From positions 24,389 to 88,388 of the forward strand of contig JBBQWR010000020.1 in assembly GCA_038210495.1 (NCBI GenBank): 64,000 nt of DNA. The letters run 5' to 3'. Of the stretch, positions 26,195 to 35,098 are shown in pieces. A program made the translations under genes and the position numbers. Position 1 is the first letter of the stretch. Each line of letters begins with the position of its first letter. This DNA comes from JBBQWR01 sp038210495 (GTDB lineage: Bacteria; Planctomycetota; Planctomycetia; Pirellulales; DATAWG01). The notes under the pieces were generated by a model, which was not told where the DNA came from, did not search any database, and saw only the letters and a list, made by a program, of their open reading frames with translations.

Positions 26195-27022
26195 TCATCT
26201 GGCCGAGGGCCAGGGATTCGACCAATCGCCCCAGCGTTCCAGATAGCTTCGATAGGCCGGCATCGTATCGGCTCGCGACTCGAGCCATTCCTTGACGGCC
26301 ACGATCAATCCGTGCTCGGCTTCCAGCGACAGCTCGCCGACCAGCACCCGGGTTCGCAGGAACACAAAGTACGTGTCGAGCACGTCGCAGCGGCAGTAGT
26401 CGTTGATCTCGACGAGTTGGCCGGCGTCGTGCATGTCCTGCACCATGTGCCCTTGCACGTCCATTTTCCCGGGCTTGCCCAGCAGATTGGCGGCCAAGTT
26501 CAATCCGCCGACGAAGCGGGACGAACCGAAATTCGTCAACAGTTCCATCAAATCCAAATGAGAAGCCGTGTTGTAGCGGTTCCGCGGTTGGTCGCTGCTC
26601 CGGGCACGGTTCGAGAACCAACCCGGCAAGGGAATCCCGTAACGAAACGCGGCCAGTTCCATCATCGGCATATCGAACGTTCGGCCGTTGAAGCTGACCA
26701 GCGTGGGCCGGCGATAATGCTCCCAGCCGCGCCAAAAATGCTCGGCGATCACGTGCGGCCGATACGCAGGTTCGTCGAGCGACACGATGTCGAGCAGCCG
26801 GTAATCGGAATCCACCTTGGCCACCGAAACGGCCACGGGAATTTGAAACGTGTAGGGAATGAAATCGCTCTCGAACTTCGCCATCAGTTCGCTGCGATAC
26901 CGGGCGATCGCGACCGCCGGATCGAGCTGTTGGCCCGGATACCGCAACCGCGACACTAGCCCGCCATCGGCGACCGTCTCGGTGTCGAACACCAGATAAG
27001 CGACCGATTGAGCAGGTTGCAT
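26195..27022 (-). CDS. Predicted 3'-5' exonuclease (PolB-exonuclease-like, DEDD family)
   Basis: This 275-residue protein keeps all DEDD motifs. They are VFDTETV near residue 12 (Asp, Glu), LVSFNGRTFDMPMMELAAF about 125 (Asp), HLDLMELLTNFG about 165, and YCRCDVLDTYFVFLR about 215 (last Asp with Tyr before it). It matches the stand-alone family related to the exonuclease domain of family B polymerases. It likely trims DNA or RNA 3' ends. The ATG at 27022 gives a normal N-terminus (MQPAQSVAYLVFDTE). The gene converges on the giant protein gene. Confidence 0.88.
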   Translation of the reverse strand: MQPAQSVAYLVFDTETVADGGLVSRLRYPGQQLDPAVAIARYRSELMAKFESDFIPYTFQIPVAVSVAKVDSDYRLLDIVSLDEPAYRPHVIAEHFWRGWEHYRRPTLVSFNGRTFDMPMMELAAFRYGIPLPGWFSNRARSSDQPRNRYNTASHLDLMELLTNFGSSRFVGGLNLAANLLGKPGKMDVQGHMVQDMHDAGQLVEINDYCRCDVLDTYFVFLRTRVLVGELSLEAEHGLIVAVKEWLESRADTMPAYRSYLERWGDWSNPWPSAR

Positions 27023-27648
27023 GGGCAGGCGATCCGTCCGGGGGTCAGGAATCAACGTGAATTTCGATACATGGCGCCAACGCAATCGGTCTCGTTAACC
27101 TGACTCACGACACTCTCCGCGCAACATCGTCGTACGATTATCCCAAATTCCCGTCGGTCCGAATGATGGCATTTTCGGTCTTCGGCCGCGTTATTGATGA
27201 TTTGGTCGCCGGCGCGGGACGGGATCCCCCCTCCTTTTCGATTCGAGTGCCCTCTTGCTTAGCCGCGTTAGCGGCGTCAACGCGAAGCGAAAGTAGCCGG
27301 GGGTGAAGCGAAGCGAAACCCCCGGTCGACGAATTCAATTGACCTTCAGCCGCGTTAGCTATTTTCGCGTCATTTCGGCGGGAAGTCGAGTCTAATCCGA
27401 CCGGGGTGGTGGCTGAGGATTTCATGGCGGCATTCGACTACGGCTTAGCGGTTGGGTTATCATGGGAGCATTGCGCGGCAATCGACGGGCCGGTTCGACA
27501 TCTGGCGGCGATGGCTGTCGCGGCACGTTGCCGCATCGATCGCTCTTGCTATTGTCGAGGCGGACTCTTCTCCCGACTAAAGAAATCGAAATCGAGACCA
27601 TTGGCGTTTGACGCGTTGGCTTCCGTCTTCCGCCGCAAAGGACTGGGC
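27023..27648. other. Intergenic region with a dispersed hairpin repeat
   Basis: Bases 27293-27325 form a hairpin (TAGCCGGGGGTGAAGCG against CCCCCGG) of a type repeated at 56406. The remainder is the promoter region of the sugar kinase. The open frame that extends upstream from the kinase has no family similarity and is not taken as coding. Confidence 0.6.
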
Positions 27649-28569
27649 ATGCCGTATCAAGTCGTGGCCGTGGGCGAGATCTTATGGGACCTGCTTCCCT
27701 CGGGAAAGCAGTTGGGGGGCGCTCCGGCCAATTTCGCCTTCCACGCCGGCAATCTCGGCGCCAGGGCCCAAATCATCAGTCGAGTCGGCGCCGATCCGCT
27801 GGGGGCCGAATTACTGGACCAGGCTCGACAGCGCGGACTGTTGCTTGACACGATCGCGGTCGACGATTTGTCTCCCACGGGTACCGTGTCGGTGGACCAC
27901 GACCCGACCGGGCATCATCATTTCACGATCCACGAAAACGTGGCCTGGGACGGCCTCGTGGCCGACTCGGCGGCGCTCGAGGTGGTCGCCCGGGCGGACG
28001 CAATCTGTTTCGGCACGCTCGCCCAGCGCTGCGAAACGTCTCGACGGGCCGTGCAGACGCTCGTCCGCGCGGCGCCGGCAACGGCCCTCCGCGTGCTGGA
28101 TATCAACTTGCGGCAAGAGTTCATCTCCGAGCCGGTGATCCGCCAGTCGCTGACGCTCGCCAATGTGCTCAAGCTGAACGACGACGAGCTGGCGACCCTG
28201 GCGGCGATGCTCGATTTGCAAGGGTCAACGTCTCGGCAATTGGAGCAATTGGCCATTCGGTACGATTTGCGCATGGTCGCCTTGACGCGCGGCGCTCACG
28301 GTAGTCTGCTGTATTCGGCGGGCGAGACCGCCGAGCAGCGTGGCTTGCCGGTCCGGCTGCGGGATAGCATCGGCGCCGGCGATGCGTTTTGCGCGGCGAT
28401 GACGCTTGGCTACTTGGCCGGCTGGAGCCTAGACCAGATCAATCGCCGGGCCAACGAGACGGCGGCCGTAATTTGCTCGCACCACGGCGCGTTCGCGCCA
28501 TTGCCGAATTCCATTCGCGATGACTTCCATGAAATAGGCACTTCGCCAACTGCCACCACGCCACTATAA
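27649..28569 (+). CDS. PfkB-family carbohydrate kinase, probable fructokinase
   Basis: This 306-residue protein has the ribokinase-fold signatures: VAVGEILWDLLPSGKQLGGAPANFAFHAGNLG at the N-terminus and the catalytic RDSIGAGDAFCAAM about residue 240, including the base Asp. The N-terminal GGAPANFA pattern is typical of bacterial fructokinases. It would phosphorylate sugar entering the cell. I use the ATG at 27649, preceded by AAAGGA. It lies at the head of a locus with a GH32 fructan hydrolase and an Rbs-type importer, which supports fructose as substrate. Confidence 0.85.
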   Translation: MPYQVVAVGEILWDLLPSGKQLGGAPANFAFHAGNLGARAQIISRVGADPLGAELLDQARQRGLLLDTIAVDDLSPTGTVSVDHDPTGHHHFTIHENVAWDGLVADSAALEVVARADAICFGTLAQRCETSRRAVQTLVRAAPATALRVLDINLRQEFISEPVIRQSLTLANVLKLNDDELATLAAMLDLQGSTSRQLEQLAIRYDLRMVALTRGAHGSLLYSAGETAEQRGLPVRLRDSIGAGDAFCAAMTLGYLAGWSLDQINRRANETAAVICSHHGAFAPLPNSIRDDFHEIGTSPTATTPL

Positions 28570-28574
28570 GGCTC

Positions 28575-29618
28575 ATGCCGACCATGAACGCACACTATGC
28601 CGACAACTTGGTTGTTTGTAATCGCCTTCGGTTGCGAACGCGCCGCGTCAAGCCTGGCTTCACGCTAGTGGAACTCTTGGTCGTGATTACGATCATCGGC
28701 GTGTTGGTCTCTCTGCTGCTGCCCGCGGTTCAATCCGCTCGCGAAGCGGGTCGCCGAGTGCAGTGCGCCAACGGAATTCGCCAACTCGCGCTGGCCTTTC
28801 AGTCGTATGAAAATCGGTTGCACGTGTTTCCGGCCGGGGGCATTCAGGCCAGCGTGCTGGGCAAGAACGGCTGGAATCGTCCGACCAATCAGGATTTTTC
28901 CAACAACTTCACTTGGCCGACGTTGATCCTGCCCTACATCGAGCAGTCCAACGTTTACGCGATGTACGATTTTCACCAGCCCCAGGTCAGCCAGGTGAAT
29001 GCGACGGCCCGCAGTCAGATCGTGCCTGTTTATGTCTGCCCGGACGATTCGCTCCAGATCAATGAGCCTCGGCCTGGTGAGCTGGGTGGTGGCTCTTCGG
29101 GCGTGCAGAACTGGGACGTGTATTCGCGGACGCGATTGAACTACGCCGTGTGCTACGGCAACACGGGCTACATGCAACAAAAGATGGGAGGCGTCGTCTT
29201 CCAGGGCGCCATGTTCAACAATGGGCATGGACAAACGGCCGCCGATATTCGCGATGGATTGAGCAACACACTGGCCCTCAGCGAAACGCTCCCCGTGCAT
29301 GGGCCGGAATATTGGGGACCGCCCGGCGACGGAATGCTCGCCGAAGGGGGGCAATCGTTCGAGGGCTATTTGACTCCTAACTCCACGTCGGCCGATATCG
29401 TGGCCAACAACTGCACGACGCATCGCGTGCTCGAGGTGCCGTGCGTGGTCGACATGAACGACACCAATCAGGTGATCGCTTCGCGCAGCGCCCATCCAGG
29501 CGGAGTCAACAGCGCAATGGGCGACGCCTCGATCCATTTCTTCACCGACTCGATGGACGTGACCGTCTGGCGAGGGCTTTGCTCGGCGTATGGCAGCGAA
29601 AATATCGGCGCCTTCTGA
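28575..29618 (+). CDS. DUF1559 pseudopilin-like protein (copy 1)
   Basis: This 347-residue protein has a type IV prepilin-like N-terminus (GFTLVELLVVITIIGVLVSLLLPAVQSAREAGRR) after a short basic leader. The DUF1559 body ends in RSAHPGGVNSAMGDASIHFF, the family's C-terminal signature. Such proteins are abundant in planctomycetes and are exported to the envelope. Their role is unknown, though a link with type II/IV-like secretion or surface fibres is often proposed. It starts six bases after the sugar kinase stop and is followed by a lipoprotein, so it is in the fructan operon. The leader peptidase site is G before FTLVE. Confidence 0.9.
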   Translation: MPTMNAHYADNLVVCNRLRLRTRRVKPGFTLVELLVVITIIGVLVSLLLPAVQSAREAGRRVQCANGIRQLALAFQSYENRLHVFPAGGIQASVLGKNGWNRPTNQDFSNNFTWPTLILPYIEQSNVYAMYDFHQPQVSQVNATARSQIVPVYVCPDDSLQINEPRPGELGGGSSGVQNWDVYSRTRLNYAVCYGNTGYMQQKMGGVVFQGAMFNNGHGQTAADIRDGLSNTLALSETLPVHGPEYWGPPGDGMLAEGGQSFEGYLTPNSTSADIVANNCTTHRVLEVPCVVDMNDTNQVIASRSAHPGGVNSAMGDASIHFFTDSMDVTVWRGLCSAYGSENIGAF

Positions 29619-29662
29619 CAAAGGCTGACGCGGTCGGCAAAGTCATTGGAAAGGCGGACAAC

Positions 29663-30100
29663 GTGACTCAAGTATCTTTTCGAATCGCGACGATGCTCGG
29701 CGGCGGCCTGCTGGCGGTCGCCGGTTGCAGTCACGCGCCGGCGTTTCCCGAGGCGACGGTCGATGGCGTGGTCCGCGTCGATGGCCAGCCGGCGCCCAAG
29801 GGCGCGATTCGATTCAGCCCCGCCGGGGCCGGCCAGGGCGCCGTCGCCGGAGCGACAATCGAAGAGGGCAAATATCACTGCGAGCACGCGTCGGTGGGCA
29901 AACTCGTGGCGACTTTTACGCTGCAGGCGAAAGAACCGCGGCGGTTTACCGACGTGACCGGCGCCCAGCGCGAAGTGCCTGTCAGCATTTTGCCCGAGCG
30001 ATACGCCGACGGTCAGCCGGCCCAAACGCACGAAGGGGCCAACCAAATCGATTTCGATTTATCGTCGGAGCCGGCGAAGGGTCCCGCCAAGGCGCGTTAA
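29663..30100 (+). CDS. Small lipoprotein following DUF1559 copy 1
   Basis: This 145-residue protein has a lipobox (LLAVAGC) after the leader VTQVSFRIATMLGG. The mature part has a carboxypeptidase-regulatory-like or transthyretin-like strand pattern: VDGVVRVDGQPAPKGAIRFSP, then EEGKYHCEH, and FTLQAKEPRRFT. This type regularly follows DUF1559 genes in planctomycetes. The GTG at 29663, with GGAAAGG upstream, is chosen because it gives a full signal peptide; the ATG at 29693 would shorten it. The function is unknown. Confidence 0.8.
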   Translation: MTQVSFRIATMLGGGLLAVAGCSHAPAFPEATVDGVVRVDGQPAPKGAIRFSPAGAGQGAVAGATIEEGKYHCEHASVGKLVATFTLQAKEPRRFTDVTGAQREVPVSILPERYADGQPAQTHEGANQIDFDLSSEPAKGPAKAR

Positions 30101-30146
30101 CGGCTCACGACGGCGCCACAATTTCTGTATCGAGAGATCGTCCGAA

Positions 30147-32123
30147 ATGTTGAGTCTTATTTTTCATAGGCCGGCGTTGCTGGCGATTGCCCCCTTGGCA
30201 CTGGTCGCCATCGTGCTGATTGGCCAGGGGCCGCGAATGTCGTCCGCGGCTGATGCGCCCCGCGAGACTCGCGCCGACATTGTCGTCGCCGACTTCGAGG
30301 GGAAGGATTACGGCGAGTGGAAGGCCACGGGGGACGCATTTGGCTCCGCGCCGGCGCAAGGCACGCTGCCCGACCAAATGCCGGTTAGCGGGTTCCAGGG
30401 GCACGGGCTCGCGAACAGCTTTTTGCACGGGGATGCCGCGACCGGGACGCTGACGTCGCCCGAGTTTCGCATCGAGCGAAAGTTCTTGAATTTCCTGATC
30501 GGTGGCGGCAACCATCCGGGTGAGACCTGCGTCAATCTGCTCGTCGACAACAAGGTCGTTCGCGCCACGAGCGGCCCAGACGACGAGCGGCTCGACTGGG
30601 CCACTTGGGATCTGAGCGATCTGGCCAACAAGACGGCGAGGATCGAGATCGTGGACAAAGCCACCGGGGGTTGGGGCCACATCAACATCGATCAAATTGT
30701 TCAGAGCGATCGTCGCAAGGCCGAGGCTCCGGAAGTGGCTGTCTTATACCGCGAATCGCTCCGTCCGCAGTTTCATTTCACGGCCGAGCGGAACTGGCTC
30801 AACGACCCCAACGGCCTAGTGTTTTATGGCGGCGAGTATCATCTGTTCTTCCAGCACAACCCCTCGGGAATCGACTGGGGAAACATGACCTGGGGGCACG
30901 CGGTCAGTAAGGACCTGTTGCACTGGCGGCAGTTGGGCCATGCGCTGGAGCCCGATTCGCTGGGGACAATGTTCTCGGGATCGGCCGTCGTGGATTGGAG
31001 GGACACGGCCGGGTTCGGTAAACAGCTCGACTCGCGGCCAAGTCCTTCATTAGTTAAGGACGGCGCCAAGCCGGCGCCGCTCGTGGCGATCTACACCGCG
31101 GCCGGCGGCACGTCGGCCGAATCGAAGGGCAAACCGTTCACGCAGTGCATCGCCTCCAGTAACGACGAGGGGCGAACGTGGCGGAAATACGAAAAAAATC
31201 CGGTGCTTCCGCACATCGTCGGCCAAAACCGCGATCCGAAAGTTTTTTGGCACGCTCCGACCAAGAAGTGGGTGATGTCGCTGTTCTTGGACGGTGAGCA
31301 GTATGCGCTGTTTGGCTCCAGCGATTTAAAGGAATGGACTAAGCTGAGCGATCTGCCCGTGTTCGGCGCCGGCGAGTGTCCCGATATGTTCGAGCTAAAA
31401 ACGCCGGACGGTTCGGGCGCCACGAAGTGGGTATTCTGGGGCGGCAACGGCAACTATCTGATCGGCTCGTTCGACGGCATCAAGTTCGCGAAAGAAGGGG
31501 GCCCGTATCGATTCGAATACGGCGCCAACTATTACGCCGCTCAAACGTATAGCGATATCCCGAGCGTCGATGGCCGCCGGATTCAGATCGCTTGGATGAG
31601 CGGCGGCAAATACCCGGGCATGCCGTTCAATCAGCAGATGTCGTTTCCGTCGACGCTGGCGCTCGCCAAAACGGCCGACGGTTTGCGCGTTTGCCGGCAG
31701 CCGGTGCAGGAGATCGAATCACTTCGCGGCGAGCATCGCGATTGGCATGGCGCCCTCAAGGGGTCCGATAATCCCCTCGCCGAAATCAGCGGCGACACGC
31801 TCGACATCCGAGCCGAGATCGAAGTCGGCGCCGCGAAAGAGCTCAAATTCGGCCTGCGGGGCGCCGACTTGAGTTATGACACGGCTAAGCAGGAACTGCG
31901 GCTGCTGGGCAAGACGGCGCCGCTCCCGTTGACCGGCGGCAAGCTGTCGCTGACGATCCTGTTGGATCGCGGCTCGATCGAAGTCTTTGCGAGCGGTGGG
32001 ATCGTGACGATGGCCTCGTGCTTCCAACCGGAAAAAGGCGCGACGCGGCCGCTCGCGCTCCGTGGTGACGGCGCGACGGCCAAGTCGCTGAATGTTTGGC
32101 AATTGAAAAGTTGCTGGCCGTAA
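30147..32123 (+). CDS. Secreted GH32 enzyme (levanase / fructan beta-fructosidase type)
   Basis: The product is 658 residues. An N-terminal signal (ALLAIAPLALVAIVLIG) precedes a beta-rich region of about 180 residues, possibly a carbohydrate-binding module. The five-bladed GH32 domain follows. It has WLNDPNG (nucleophile Asp, about residue 220), WGHAVSKDLLHW, the RDPKVFW motif (about 362) and ECPDMFEL (acid/base Glu, about 410). A beta-sandwich closes the protein. All catalytic residues are present. It should release fructose from fructans or sucrose outside the cytoplasm, for uptake by the ABC importer encoded next. Confidence 0.92.
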   Translation: MLSLIFHRPALLAIAPLALVAIVLIGQGPRMSSAADAPRETRADIVVADFEGKDYGEWKATGDAFGSAPAQGTLPDQMPVSGFQGHGLANSFLHGDAATGTLTSPEFRIERKFLNFLIGGGNHPGETCVNLLVDNKVVRATSGPDDERLDWATWDLSDLANKTARIEIVDKATGGWGHINIDQIVQSDRRKAEAPEVAVLYRESLRPQFHFTAERNWLNDPNGLVFYGGEYHLFFQHNPSGIDWGNMTWGHAVSKDLLHWRQLGHALEPDSLGTMFSGSAVVDWRDTAGFGKQLDSRPSPSLVKDGAKPAPLVAIYTAAGGTSAESKGKPFTQCIASSNDEGRTWRKYEKNPVLPHIVGQNRDPKVFWHAPTKKWVMSLFLDGEQYALFGSSDLKEWTKLSDLPVFGAGECPDMFELKTPDGSGATKWVFWGGNGNYLIGSFDGIKFAKEGGPYRFEYGANYYAAQTYSDIPSVDGRRIQIAWMSGGKYPGMPFNQQMSFPSTLALAKTADGLRVCRQPVQEIESLRGEHRDWHGALKGSDNPLAEISGDTLDIRAEIEVGAAKELKFGLRGADLSYDTAKQELRLLGKTAPLPLTGGKLSLTILLDRGSIEVFASGGIVTMASCFQPEKGATRPLALRGDGATAKSLNVWQLKSCWP

Positions 32124-32194
32124 TGAAGACGGCAGGCTCAACGAAGATTCTTTATTAGAAGCCCTCACAAAACCGCCGTGGAGATCGATCGCCA

Positions 32195-33277
32195 ATGAAC
32201 CTGGGCAACCATCGCGGGGCATACCACCCTGCTCTGACCGGACTACTGGGAATCAGCTGCCTGCTCGCGACGGCGGCTTCATGCACGAAGACCGGCTTGC
32301 CGGATAAGGCCGACAAACCAAAATCCAGTGGCGTGATCGGCGTCTCGCTGCTCACGCTCACCAATCCGTTTTTCAAGGTCATCGGCGACAACATCACGAC
32401 CGTGGCGGCCAAGCACGGCTATGAGACGGTCGTTGTCTCCGGCGACAACGACGTCGCCAAGCAGCAAAACCAGATCAAGGATTTCATCGTCAAGAAAGTC
32501 TCGGCGATCGTGCTCAGCCCCTGCGACAGCAAATCCATCGGCCCGGCGATCCAAGAGGCCAACAAGGCCGGCATCCCCGTGTTTACGTGCGACATCAAAT
32601 GCTTGTCGCCGGACGCGAAGGTCGTGACCCATGTGGCGACCGACAACTATCAAGGGGGCAAGATGGCCGGGGACGCGATGATCGAGGCCCTCGGCGCGTC
32701 CGGCGGCAAGGTCGTGATCCTCGATTTCAAGCAGGCCGAATCCAGCCAGCTTCGCGTCAAAGGCTTCAAGGAAGTGATCGATGCCCACAACGAGGCCGTG
32801 AAATCCGATTCCAAATTCGGCGGCAAACCCGACAGCGACAAATCGGCCACCGATAAACCGGCCGCTGAGAAAACAACCGCCGGGGGCTCGATCGAAATCG
32901 TCGCCGAGCTACCCGGTGGGGGCCAAAAGGAGCAGGGCTACAAGTCGACCGAAGACAGCCTGCAATCGCATGCCGATCTGGCCGGCATCTTCGCGATCAA
33001 CGACCCGTGCGCGCTGGGCGCGGTTGCGGCCGTCGAAAAAGCGGGCAAGGCCGACAAAATCAAGATCATCGGGTTCGACGGCCAAATCGACGGCAAGCAG
33101 GCGATCAAAGCGGGAAAGATCTACGCCGACCCGATTCAATTCCCCGACCAAATCGGCGTCAAAACGATGGAGACGATTTTGGCGTATTTCGACGGCGAAA
33201 AAGTCCCTGCGGAATTCCTGATTCCGACGTCGCTCTATCGCCGTGCCGACGGCGAGAAGGACCCGGGATTGAAATGA
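32195..33277 (+). CDS. Sugar ABC transporter substrate-binding lipoprotein (RbsB-like)
   Basis: This 360-residue protein has a lipobox (LATAASC), so it is a lipid-anchored binding protein. The type-1 periplasmic fold shows SLLTLTNPFFKVIGDNI, VVSGDNDVAKQQNQIKDFI, AIVLSPCDSKSIGPAIQEANKAGIPVFTCD and IFAINDPCALGAVAAVEKAG. A hydrophilic insert rich in Lys, Asp and Ser (about residues 202-230) splits the second half and is unusual. The neighbours suggest fructose or a short fructan as ligand. The downstream ATP-binding gene is separated by a dispersed repeat element. Confidence 0.9.
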   Translation: MNLGNHRGAYHPALTGLLGISCLLATAASCTKTGLPDKADKPKSSGVIGVSLLTLTNPFFKVIGDNITTVAAKHGYETVVVSGDNDVAKQQNQIKDFIVKKVSAIVLSPCDSKSIGPAIQEANKAGIPVFTCDIKCLSPDAKVVTHVATDNYQGGKMAGDAMIEALGASGGKVVILDFKQAESSQLRVKGFKEVIDAHNEAVKSDSKFGGKPDSDKSATDKPAAEKTTAGGSIEIVAELPGGGQKEQGYKSTEDSLQSHADLAGIFAINDPCALGAVAAVEKAGKADKIKIIGFDGQIDGKQAIKAGKIYADPIQFPDQIGVKTMETILAYFDGEKVPAEFLIPTSLYRRADGEKDPGLK

Positions 33278-33282
33278 CGAAT

Positions 33283-33478
33283 CGATGAGAATGACAAACG
33301 TCTAGTGACGAATGTCTAATCGATGACGAATGCTTAAATGACGAATGACGAAGGTCTATGCTAGGGGTCGTTCGCTGGCGGTTAAATCTCGCTCGGTAAG
33401 TCGAAATCACAAACCTTAGTCATTAGAGCTTCGTCATTCGTCGTTGATTCGACATTCGTCATTAGTCATTAGCCTCCC
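33283..33478. repeat. Dispersed TGACGAATG element (copy 1)
   Basis: Multiple TGACGAATG units form the left arm, and the reverse complement CATTCGTCA units form the right arm, about 190 bases in all. Bases 33311-33347 match 40189-40225 in 36 of 37 positions. The cores between the arms differ. The element separates the binding-protein gene from the ATPase gene. Confidence 0.85.
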
Positions 33479-33479
33479 C

Positions 33480-34979
33480 ATGTCCATTGCTGTTCCCGCC
33501 GCCCCACTGCTTCGCATGACGGGAATCGAGAAATCGTTTCCCGGGGTTCGAGCCCTGCGCGGCGTGGATCTCGAGTTGGGTCCTGGCGAGGTGCTCGCGC
33601 TACTCGGCGAAAACGGCGCCGGCAAAAGCACGCTCATCAAGGTGCTGGCCGGGGCCCATCGGCCCGATGCCGGGTCGATCGAGATCGGCGGCGCGCCCGT
33701 CGTATTCCGCGGCCCGGTCGACGCCAATCGAGCGGGCGTGGCCGTGATCTACCAAGAATTCAATCTCGTGCCGGCGCTGACGGCCGCCGAGAATCTGTTT
33801 CTTGGCCGCGAGCGGACGAGATTGGGCTTTGTCCGCCGCGGCGAGCATCGGCGGCTGGCCAAAGAGCTTTTCGCCCGACTGGGTGTCGATATCGATCCCG
33901 ACGCGCTCTGCCGCGAACTGAGCATCGCCCAGCAGCAGATCGTCGAGATCGCCAAGTCGCTGGCGATCGACGCCAAGATCGTGGTGATGGACGAGCCCTC
34001 GGCAACGCTGACGCCCCGCGAAGTCGACCGGCTGTTCGCGATCGTTCGCGAGCTGCAGGGGCAAGGGATCGGGATCATCTACGTCAGCCACCGGCTCGAC
34101 GAAGTGTTTGCGATCGCCGATCGGGCTCAGGTCATGCGCGACGGCCAAGGGGTGGGCAACTTTCCGATCGGTCAGCTTTCGCGCGACCGGCTCATCGAGC
34201 TGATGGTCGGCCGCAAGCTGGACCAAGAATTTCCGAAGCGCGCGGCGACGATCGGCGCGGCGCGGCTCTCGGTCCGCCATCTTTCGCGAGGCAATAAGGT
34301 TCGCGACGTGAGCTTTGACGTCCGTCGGGGCGAAGTGCTCGGGTTGACCGGTTTAATCGGCGCTGGGCGCACCGAGACGGCGCGGCTGATCTTTGGCGCC
34401 GACCGGGCCGAGCGGGGCACGGTCACGCTCGACGATCGGCCGGTCGATACGCGATCGCCGCGCGGCGCGATCCGCTCCGGCGTCGCGCTGTTGTCCGAAG
34501 ATCGCAAGACCGAGGGCTTGGTCCTCAGTCACTCGGTTCGCGACAATTTCGGGCTCCCCAATTTGCGAAAATTTTCGACCGCCGGCTTTATTCACGAGCG
34601 CCGCGAACGGGCCGCGCTGGACGGCTACGTGCGGAGCTTGTCGATTCGCATCTCCAATCCCGAGCAGCAGGCCAAAAAACTTTCGGGCGGCAATCAGCAA
34701 AAAGTCGTGCTCGCCAAATGGCTCGAGCGGAACGCCGATGTGGTAATTTTCGATGAGCCGACCCGGGGCATCGACGTCGGCGCCAAGTACGAGATTTACC
34801 AGCTCATCAACCAACTCGCCGCCGAGGGCAAGGCCATCTTGATGATCTCCTCCGAGCTACCCGAGGTGCTCGGCATGAGCGACCGAATCCTGGTGATGCA
34901 CAATGGCCGAATCACGGGCGAAATCGCCGACGCCCGGCAAGCAACGCAAGAACAGATCATGAAATTGGCGATCGGTTAA
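33480..34979 (+). CDS. Sugar ABC transporter ATP-binding protein (RbsA-like, two cassettes)
   Basis: This 499-residue protein has two ABC domains. The first has Walker A (LLGENGAGKSTLIKVLAGA, about residue 40), the signature CRELSIAQQQIVEIAKSL, and Walker B with VVMDEPSATLT. The second has a degenerate Walker A (GLIGAGRTETARLIFG), the signature LSGGNQQKVVLAKWL, and VIFDEPTRGIDVGA. This is the normal ribose/xylose-type arrangement. I chose the ATG at 33480; the longer frame reads into the repeat element. It energises the permease encoded next. Confidence 0.95.
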   Translation: MSIAVPAAPLLRMTGIEKSFPGVRALRGVDLELGPGEVLALLGENGAGKSTLIKVLAGAHRPDAGSIEIGGAPVVFRGPVDANRAGVAVIYQEFNLVPALTAAENLFLGRERTRLGFVRRGEHRRLAKELFARLGVDIDPDALCRELSIAQQQIVEIAKSLAIDAKIVVMDEPSATLTPREVDRLFAIVRELQGQGIGIIYVSHRLDEVFAIADRAQVMRDGQGVGNFPIGQLSRDRLIELMVGRKLDQEFPKRAATIGAARLSVRHLSRGNKVRDVSFDVRRGEVLGLTGLIGAGRTETARLIFGADRAERGTVTLDDRPVDTRSPRGAIRSGVALLSEDRKTEGLVLSHSVRDNFGLPNLRKFSTAGFIHERRERAALDGYVRSLSIRISNPEQQAKKLSGGNQQKVVLAKWLERNADVVIFDEPTRGIDVGAKYEIYQLINQLAAEGKAILMISSELPEVLGMSDRILVMHNGRITGEIADARQATQEQIMKLAIG

Positions 34980-34981
34980 CC

Positions 34982-35087
34982 GTAGGTCAGGCATCCTGCC
35001 TGACGTGCGAGACGTCAAGTTTTCATGGCGCCCCTAATTCATTTAATCCCTCGCGGCGAGCCGTCAGGCACAGAGTGCCTGACCTAC
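34982..35087. repeat. Inverted repeat between importer ATPase and permease genes
   Basis: GTAGGTCAGGCA (34982-34993) is the exact reverse complement of 35076-35087. Each arm also folds on itself (GTCAGGCATCCTGCCTGAC and TCAGGCACAGAGTGCCTGA). It lies within the transcript and could moderate expression of the permease. It may also be a dispersed repeat of the planctomycete type. Confidence 0.8.
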
Positions 35088-35098
35088 AACGACAACTT